Shown in pieces: positions 57,585 through 64,000 of a DNA stretch of 64,000 nucleotides. Positions within the stretch are counted from its first letter, which is position 1. Each line of letters starts with the position of its first letter. Both the position numbers and the translations under genes were made by a program. The notes below the pieces were generated by a model, which saw nothing but the letters and a program-made list of their open reading frames with translations, was not told the origin of the DNA and ran no database searches. Source of the stretch: Arthrinium phaeospermum (taxonomy: Eukaryota; Ascomycota; Sordariomycetes; Amphisphaeriales; Apiosporaceae); NCBI GenBank assembly GCA_006503535.1, contig QYRS01000001.1:3472001-3536000 (forward strand). The letters run 5' to 3'.

Positions 57585-57983
57585 TTAGATGCAGGACAAG
57601 GTGTTGCCGCTGAGAGTGCAGTCTGTATATGGATGTTGTCAGTACATCTGTAACAGACCATGTTGATGTAAGTGGGGGGAAGGGATGCTTACGTCCGTGG
57701 AACATGCCGCCGACGCCGTTGGTCCAGTAGGCGTCCTCGTAGTGGACCGTCTCGCTGTTCATGCGAGTGCAGGCCTCGTGCACGCGGGCTACATGGCGGG
57801 AAAGTGCTCGTCAGTAACCATGTCATCATGAGCCAGCTTGGGGCTGAGAGGGGGGACTACTTACTGCCGCGGGGGTGTACCAGTTGTCGTTGGCGACCCA
57901 GACGCCGTTCTCGTCCTGGGTCCAGGCGAAGGCGCCGGTCGCCAGGGCGAGGCGGCGGTGAAGAAGGTGGCGGAGAACTGCAT
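57585..57983 (-). CDS. Small secreted protein, paralogue B of a two-member family
   Basis: Three exons on the minus strand: 57865-57983, 57693-57788 and 57585-57622, with introns in phase 1 (GTAAGT and GTAAGC donors, TAG and CAG acceptors). The frame needs one C added in each of two C runs of exon 1 (GCCTCG near 57949 and CCCCC near 57874). It then gives a signal peptide (MQFSATFFTAALALATGAFA), WTQDENGVWVANDNWYTPRG, TRVHEACTRMNSE, YWTNGVGGMFHG and HCTLSGNTLSCI. The length is about 85 residues with three cysteines. It aligns with the gene at 60225-60629, including exon 2 length (96 nt) and exon 3 length (38 nt). I recognise no named family. Confidence 0.75.
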
Positions 57984-59979
57984 TTTGTTGGTTGGTTTGG
58001 TTGGAAGGTTGGGAAAGATGTGGTTGAGTCTGGTGAGTTGAGTAGAATGCGATGATGTGTCTGAGTTGAGGGAGTGTGTTTCATACAGCGAGGAGAGGTT
58101 GCTTATATACTTTTGAAGTTGCCATATTTCTATACTTGTCGTCAGTCTGATGCCGGTGCAAATGCCCCAGACTGTCTTGTCCTACCTATGATCGTTTTCA
58201 GCCCCTTTCAGCTCTCCAGCCCATCCGTCGGTCGGGCTGCAACTGTCGTATGCCATACCCAGGTCCGCTAGGCAACATTTTAGGAGTATTATTTCTTCAC
58301 CCAATCGTAATCAATTAACTCACAATGGGCAAAGCAGAGCGACGGGATCGTATCTGACAAATATGGCATCTGCAGTCATGATAGGCGGTCAGTATTGTGA
58401 TCGGCAAGGGCGCCAAGCACACAAAGTCCGTCGCCCACATTGTACGCAAGAGTCTGAAAGCCAGGATACGGGCACAATGACAGCCTGTAGTCCGCAACAT
58501 GACGTGTCACTTGTGAAGGCCGTCAGGCCGAGTGAGTGCCAGCTCGTCGTTATGAGTTTCGATGGCCACCAGAGACCTCACTGAGATCAACGACAAGTAT
58601 GGAATGGAATATCCCTCGTATAAATTGATGTATCTAATGCCAGAATCTAGCAGACATGCTATGGCAGCGATGTGTCATTTCTGCCTAATCTTGAATGATG
58701 AGTGAGGCAATCTTGTAACTTCAATCCCCTTAACTGTGATGGCCCCCAGCTGAAAGGGTGCTGCCTGGAAGAGGGCTTTTACGCCCCCAATAGGCTCGCA
58801 TTGTCTGGAAGCAATGATTGGCATCTGCACAGCCTGGATGAATCACTGTCTAGAAGTGTGCTGTTGTTTTCTTTTCCCCGAGACGAAGGACGCATAACAG
58901 GAATTCGAGTTACTCCCGCTGACGTGGGATAAAACTGTATAAATTTGCCCAGGCACCGAGGCATGCATGGCCCTCTGGCAGCTTTGGAGAGTCCGATTGG
59001 TTGCCCTGTCATTTGGTGGCGCTACCCCGACTGGCAAATCAGGTCTACAGGTCTAGCAGGAGTATACGATGGCCGCCTCTAATTGGAGATCGACATGTAA
59101 GCTTACTTAAAGTATGTACCTGTCTGCATCTCAATATCGGCTTCCCGCCTCTTGGCATACCCGCCGAGTACCGTGCTGTTCCTGCGCCCCCGCAATTAGA
59201 CGACGGTTGCAGGGGCCTCAGCTGAGTAAATTGTGCATGGAAGGCGCGTCTCCTAGACCGCTTGATTCGTCTCCTGCGATGGGAATTTTGATTCTCCCTG
59301 TAACATCTCAGTTTTGACCAGCAAGTTGCCTTTTGGAGCTTACGATGGTTGCATGCATTCCCTCTTGCCATGAAGAGCTCTGCCTCAGCCCTGTGTCCGG
59401 CCAATATTGCAACCGGAACTTCTGATTCCGTCTCGGCGCAACGTTGGGATGGATTCCTGGGCTCCGTATTGGGGAAATTGATAGGGCAGCTCGTATTTGC
59501 CGCCGGAGGTCCAGCAGTCACCTTACCGAAATGATCCATGGTGGCAGAGACTCAGGACGAATCGATGGGCAGACTCAGAGTGAATTGACAAAATCCAAAG
59601 GAGGATTGAGCTGGCCGCCGCTACCCGCCCCTCATGACCTAATAACTTCAAGCTCTCTATTTCAGGCTCTTGGTCGATGCATAGGAGTTGCATGATGTAT
59701 GGAATGTCTTGGTGGTATAGTTACTTCATAATCTCCTGAATCTGTCTTGCTTCGATATACCCGTGCTCGGAGTGACGCGATCCCCATTCATCCCTTGAAG
59801 ATGTTTATGTCCAAAGATCTGCGCACACTAACCCCAAGTCTGCATCTCAGCTTCAACCTACCAGAAGCAACGCCAACAGGTCATTTGAGCCAGTCTTCTC
59901 TAGCTCATGCTATCACCATATGCATTTGTTGAATATCTACACTATCCCACGAGTAACCCCCTAAACAGGACTATTCAGG
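57984..59979. other. Intergenic between the two secreted-protein paralogues
   Basis: About 2 kb with no supported gene. A 164-codon open stretch on the minus strand (59045-59539) has no motif and overlaps open stretches on +. Confidence 0.5.
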
Positions 59980-60095
59980 GGTTGGGGCTCGGAGTTCGGG
60001 TACAGGGTACGAGATTTAGGCTTTCGGGGTACGAGGTTTAGGTTTACGGAGGGGGTACACGGTATACGGAGCTCGGGGTTCATGGTAGGCGCAGT
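59980..60095. repeat. Degenerate GGGTACGAGGTTTAGG-type short repeat
   Basis: G-rich degenerate repeats of GGTACGAGATTTAGG, GGTACGAGGTTTAGG, GGTACACGGTATACGG and GCTCGGGGTTC lie about 130 nt downstream of the paralogue A stop. Units are imperfect. It is not the TTAGGG telomere repeat. Confidence 0.55.
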
Positions 60096-60224
60096 TCGGT
60101 GTTATATAGACGGGGTGGGATACAGGAATACATACAGGACAAGGGAATGTAACTACTAGGCATATCATCGTCGCCGCCTTTCAGGAAGAAAACCCCCAGC
60201 GCCCTCCTTTTCAGTTTCGCGGTA

Positions 60225-60629
60225 TCAGATGCACGCGACCGTGTCTCCATCCTGGTGACAATCTGCGGTAATGATGCTATTAGAACGCGTTGATGTTGCA
60301 AGCCAGGCGGCTGGGGAGCAGGACTTACGCCCTCGGAAAATACCGCCCACGGCATTTGTCCAGTATTCGCATGGTCCATCCAGGATTATCTGTGTTCCTC
60401 GTAACGCATGCCTCATGCACTCGAACTATAGGAGAGAGACGTGTCAGAGAGTGGGCTGGATTGGGCACTATCTGGTAAGTCGTCCTCATGTGGACTTACG
60501 GCCTCGGATCGTGTACCAGACGTTGTTGGCGATGCAATTGTCGGGTAAACATGGCCGAGGGGGGTCCCAACCCTGACCGTTTGCTGCAACCAAGAGGGAT
60601 GCGAGTACGGTGACGGTGTAGATATGCAT
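60225..60629 (-). CDS. Small secreted cysteine-rich protein, paralogue A
   Basis: Three exons on the minus strand: 60500-60629, 60329-60425 and 60225-60262, phase-1 introns with GTAAGT donors. Signal peptide MHIYTVTVLASLLVAANGQ, then WDPPRPCLPDNCIANN, VWYTIRG, LRVHEAC, GPCEYWTNAVGGIFRG and HCHQDGDTVACI: about 87 residues and six cysteines. One extra base in exon 2 (an A in AGGAAC near 60406) breaks the frame; removing it makes exon 2 96 nt and makes the spacing between EAC and YWTN identical (13 residues) to paralogue B. Conserved core: WYTxRG, RVHEAC, YWTNxVGGxFxGHC and TxxCI. Unknown family; probably extracellular. Confidence 0.8.
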
Positions 60630-61649
60630 ATTGCAGACAGTTTAGACAATGGCGGTTGATATGGCTCTTAATGCCACAGGACGCGATCGATTAGAAAATT
60701 CAGTCGTTTCCAGGTGAGGACTCAAGAAATGCGTTTACTTAAATACTACAAAAGGAGTCCTACCGACTTTTGTCTCTGAAGGAAAGTTTCAGGTGCATCT
60801 ACCTCTCAGTTTACGAGGGTTGCGTATCTAGCTACCAACAACGCCTACAGTCGACCATGACAGGGCAGCAAATTGATACTTAGTCACTAAAAAGAAATGA
60901 GGAAAATGTAAGACAAGCGAACCGCATCAAGTCGTGCGTGTCTGGCACCCTGGTAATCTTTTCTCCTTGACGAAGGTGGCCCATGCCGAAGTATACGATC
61001 GCCACATTAGTGATCCTGGTAAGCTTACTCTGCAATCGCATTCGCAACTCCCTCCTTGGCGGACCTTAGTCCATCTTGCAACATTCATGCTATAGAAAAA
61101 GGCCTGGATTCCCTGGGTGGGGGCCTGACAGGGAGTTCGGCCAGGTCGAACATTGACGGACCGGCGTAGGCCCACGTATGCCAGTGTCGTATGAAGAAGA
61201 ATGGCTACCTGGTAAGCTGCTGTCTTGATGCCCCTGCCCCTGATGTGGTGTTGTTGAGTGTTGGGCCGGGTTAATTTAGTGCTGGGTTAAAGAATTGCAA
61301 GGATGTAATCCCCAAATTTAATGGGTCATTGGCCACTGATTAACAGTGGCCCACACCCCAAGCTGGGGAATATTGAATGTTGGGTGATGTGGGGTAGACT
61401 CACGAAATAATGCCAGGGGACCTCCTCCGCTGCGAAGCATCCGATTCGTGTCAATTGTCGACTTTCGAAGGCCAATGAGGGCGACCTCTCTTCTCATGAG
61501 TACTTCCATGTGTGTCACTGTTAGTTGGCCAAAACTTGGTGTAAATCGCAATGCCACCAGCAAACTGCTCACTGGATGAACCGCTCGATTTAGGCCACAA
61601 CATATTCCACTATGAGCCCAACGTAATCCCAACTAATGATCATAAACAG
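60630..61649. other. Intergenic, secreted protein A to DUF829 gene
   Basis: Promoter of paralogue A and upstream region of the DUF829 gene. Open stretches of about 80-105 codons on the minus strand have no motif. No gene is supported. Confidence 0.45.
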
Positions 61650-62551
61650 TCCAGTGCCACTGACAAGTGAGGCCAACGCCGGAACACCACCCGAACTTAT
61701 TATCATGTGCACGTGGCTCGGCGGAGCCACGACACCGCGCGTCAACAAATATGTCGCCGGCTACCGGAGGATGTTCCCAACCGCACACCTGCTGTAATCC
61801 GCACCATCTTCCTCGATATTTCCGTACGCACATTCGGGACCCTTCGCGCCCAGCTTCAGCCTGCCCGGACGCGATTTCGAAGATACTGGGGGGACAGCGC
61901 AACCATAGCGAGCAGGAGGATCAACAAGCCGGCCCGTTCAGCCACGACGGCAGCACCGACGCCGGCCCGACGACATTTTGCTCCACATCTTCTCCCACGG
62001 CGGCTGCAATCGCGCCCTCCAGCTCGCCTGGTCCATGTCCATGGCAGCCACGTCTGCCTCCTCCCCACAGCTGCTGCACGACCACCTCCGCCTCGTCGTT
62101 TTCGACTGCTGCCCCGGCGACGCCAGCTTCGTCAAAGCCTACAACGCGGCCCTCGTCTCCCTGCCCGAGACGCGCTTCCTCGACGTTCGCTCACTCGGCG
62201 CCCCTGGTGTACGGCGCCGTGGCCGCGATGCAGGGCCTGCAGGCCGCGGGCCTCGTGCGGTCGGTGCGCGAGCTGCGGCGGGAGCTGAACGTCCCGGCCG
62301 CGTTCGGGACGCGGGCGCGGCGGCTGTACCTGTACTCACGGGCGGATGCGATGTGGCGGCCGAGGATGTGCTGGCGCATGCGCGGGAGGCAAGGGGGGAG
62401 CGGTGCCGGGTTGGGGCTGTGGGGTTCGAGGAGGCGGCGCATTGTGCGCTGGTGCGGGAGGATGAGGGAGGTACGGGGGGCGATCGAGGATTGGTGGACG
62501 GGAGGCGATCCGACCCGGCCGCTTGGAATGCAGGTTGTGTCGAAGTTGTGA
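61650..62551 (+). CDS. DUF829 (PaxU/TMEM53-like) alpha/beta-hydrolase-related protein (frame-broken)
   Basis: Recognisable pieces in order are IIMCTWLGGATTPRVNKYVAGYRRMFP (signature C-x-WLGG start), LHIFSHGGCNRALQLA (elbow-like Ser in FSHGG), LRLVVFDCCPGDASFVKAYNAAL, APLVYGAVAAMQGL, RLYLYSRADAM and a C-terminal EEAAHCALVREDE with DWWTGG. These are the hallmarks of DUF829, which includes PaxU of indole-diterpene clusters and animal TMEM53. The pieces fall in three frames, so two to four indels are present (for example near 61800, 62200 and 62350). The exact start is uncertain; an ATG at 61614 would need a 27-nt intron, which is too short to trust. No indole-diterpene genes are nearby, so that role is not implied. 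Confidence 0.7.
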
Positions 62552-62909
62552 TGTTTAGATGGGACTGCGTGACCGGGTAGGATGTTAAGAAGTTGTACCA
62601 GCAAAGCTGGCTGTGGAGGATGAGGGCATTGGTAAATGCAACTGGCTTTGTGATTGTGCTTGATGCAGCACAATGATTCATCAATAGGTCCATGTTAAAT
62701 TCACAGCCCTATCAGTACCGGTAACTTGTGACGGTAACTTGTGAATGCAGAGAACCTTTTCCAAACACCAAGATTGCATGTATAAAGCCTCCTGTGAACT
62801 GGAACAGCCTTCCAATGCTTTCTTTTCTTCCAACATTATTGATACAGCCAAAGGAACTCAAACATACGCAAGTGGCCACTTTAGGCGATCAGGACCTAAG
62901 CCGGCCATA
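62552..62909. other. Intergenic, promoter of the last secreted-protein gene
   Basis: About 360 nt with a short GTAACTTGTGA direct repeat (62722-62744). No TATA box was clear. Confidence 0.4.
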
Positions 62910-63595
62910 ATGGATCTTCTACATTTCTGCATCCTACTTCTTGGATTCGCCCCCTGCGCCCTGGGCAATTTCTGGGTCTTCGCGGTGCATTGGCACCACC
63001 AAAACGGCTTCATGTTTTTCAATGTAAGTCTCGACATCCCTTGGCCGGAGTACCTTTCTGCTCTTGCCATTCCATTTTGACCAAGCTGACAACAACTCTG
63101 GATGTTAGGAAAGCTGGCCCAATGTAGGTCACCCATTCCGCGACGCAGGTACCGATGCATCGACAAAAGAGGAATAAGCTGATGAATGATAACAGTGCCA
63201 GGAGATCTATGACGCAAGCTGGTGGGACGCCTCCCCGACGTAAGCGGCGGAAAGAAGGGCATCCGTGTCGTGGGCCCCGCCCAGGATCCCGACATCTTCG
63301 AGGCCAATGTCCTTGCGGTACACTGGAGTAGGTCCCGCCTCTATCCCTCCTCCCCCCTGTCCTCCTGTTGCGAACTGCGTCTGGTGCTAACAAATACTCA
63401 TCGCGAACCGCAGCCTACTACAAAGCGCGCGGCCAGAAGATCTACGACTTGAGCGGCAAGGAACATGGGTTCTGCCGGCCCATTGGCTCGCTGTTGCACG
63501 ATTGCAAGTATGAAACCCAGTCCATCTTTCACTGCAACAGTGATTACATCGCGGCGGAGATGAGCGAAAAAGGTTACAATTCCGGACCGTTCTGA
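62910..63595 (+). CDS. Small secreted protein, orphan
   Basis: Three exons, 62910-63023, 63196-63327 and 63414-63595, with GTAAGT and GTAGGT donors and CAG acceptors. Signal peptide MDLLHFCILLLGFAPCALG, then NFWVFAVHWHHQNG, CQEIYDASWWDAS, DVSGGKKGIRVVGP, FEANVLAVHW, TYYKARGQKIYDLSGKEHG, FCRPIG, LHDCKYETQSIFHC and an end at KGYNSGPF. About 140 residues, with four cysteines after the signal peptide. One C seems missing in CCCC near 63233-63236; adding it joins DAS to PDVSGG. I recognise no family. It is not an obvious member of the A/B pair. Confidence 0.75.
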
Positions 63596-64000
63596 CCGTG
63601 TGTATCACGCGTATCGAGGAAGTTGTTCCCTCGCCGCTTGAGATGGGCATACCGGGCAGATCTCGTTGATCGCGCTTTAAGGGGAACCCCACAGGGACGC
63701 GGGCATCGTGTGGCCGAATGATCAGCGGCGTGCATTGCACCGTACCAGAATATACTTAATTACTCAACGTGCCATCAAATGAGTTTGTGGGAAATTACAT
63801 ACCTCGTCTGCTACTGGTGTGACTAAGAGCAAGATGAATTGCATCTTTCATTTAGGTTGATGACTTGCATTGAAGCGACCGTGACACCAGTGGAGATTGT
63901 TTTGTTCAGTCCAGTCCGTTGCTTAACGTCACGAATGTGACATACACATTAAGTCGAGAGCAGAATGGTCAGCCATGAGTCCGGACTTCATTGGATACAA
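63596..64000. other. Right-end intergenic sequence
   Basis: 3' flank of the secreted-protein gene. No gene or RNA feature is visible up to the window end. Confidence 0.5.

Noticed and set aside
61614..61650. ATG at 61614 plus a 27-nt intron as the start of the DUF829 gene
   Set aside because: Phase and borders fit, but 27 nt is shorter than known functional fungal introns.
1..64000. CRISPR arrays, operons and ribosome binding sites
   Set aside because: The window is eukaryotic nuclear DNA with spliced genes, and no regularly spaced repeat arrays are present.

Overview
The window is nuclear DNA of a filamentous ascomycete (Pezizomycotina, most likely a Sordariomycete). The evidence is short GT-AG introns of about 50-80 nt with CTRAY branch points (two are perfect ACTAAC), GC-rich exons, no operons, intron-bearing tRNA genes, a Zn2Cys6 regulator, an AAAP/APC-type permease, a CYP, a rhodopsin-domain membrane protein, a full-size ABC-B pump, a LINE element and several small secreted proteins. 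I cannot name the species from the sequence alone.

Layout. 0-16.6 kb: the 3' part of an HSL-type esterase, a kelch-propeller membrane protein, a six-exon P450, a DUF1772 protein, a SET5/SMYD-like SET protein, a His/Tyr-rich low-complexity protein, tRNA-Trp, an amino-acid/choline-type permease and a membrane-anchored alpha/beta hydrolase. 16.6-20.4 kb is gene-poor. 20.4-32 kb: an unrecognised broken gene, a Zn2Cys6 transcription factor, a YTP1/DUF2427 seven-TM protein, tRNA-Ser and a second, larger SET-domain methyltransferase gene. 33-39 kb: an 8-cysteine small secreted protein, an F-box-like gene and two intron-rich uncharacterised loci. 39.7-44.2 kb: an endonuclease/reverse-transcriptase (LINE) gene that contains apparent spliceosomal introns. 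45-53 kb: the ABC-B transporter, two tRNA-like genes and the rhodopsin-domain protein. 56-64 kb: a putative nuclear protein, two paralogous small secreted proteins with identical exon architecture, a DUF829/PaxU-like gene and a further small secreted protein.

The genes do not form an obvious pathway. There is no PKS, NRPS or terpene-cyclase backbone, so the P450, pump, permease and hydrolases should not be read as a metabolite cluster. The most coherent biological signal is the secretome-type content at the right end: a two-member, apparently undescribed secreted-protein family plus another orphan secreted protein.

A second signal cuts across the annotation. Many otherwise well-conserved genes are broken by single-base indels, mostly in short C/G or A runs. 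Four direct tandem duplications (63-242 bp) differ between copies almost only by single-base indels. Together these look more like unpolished long-read consensus and local misassembly than like real pseudogenes. The clean genes (about 6.6-9.6 kb and 12.8-16.7 kb) show the problem is patchy. Coordinates for broken genes are given as whole spans, and the breaks are described in each entry.
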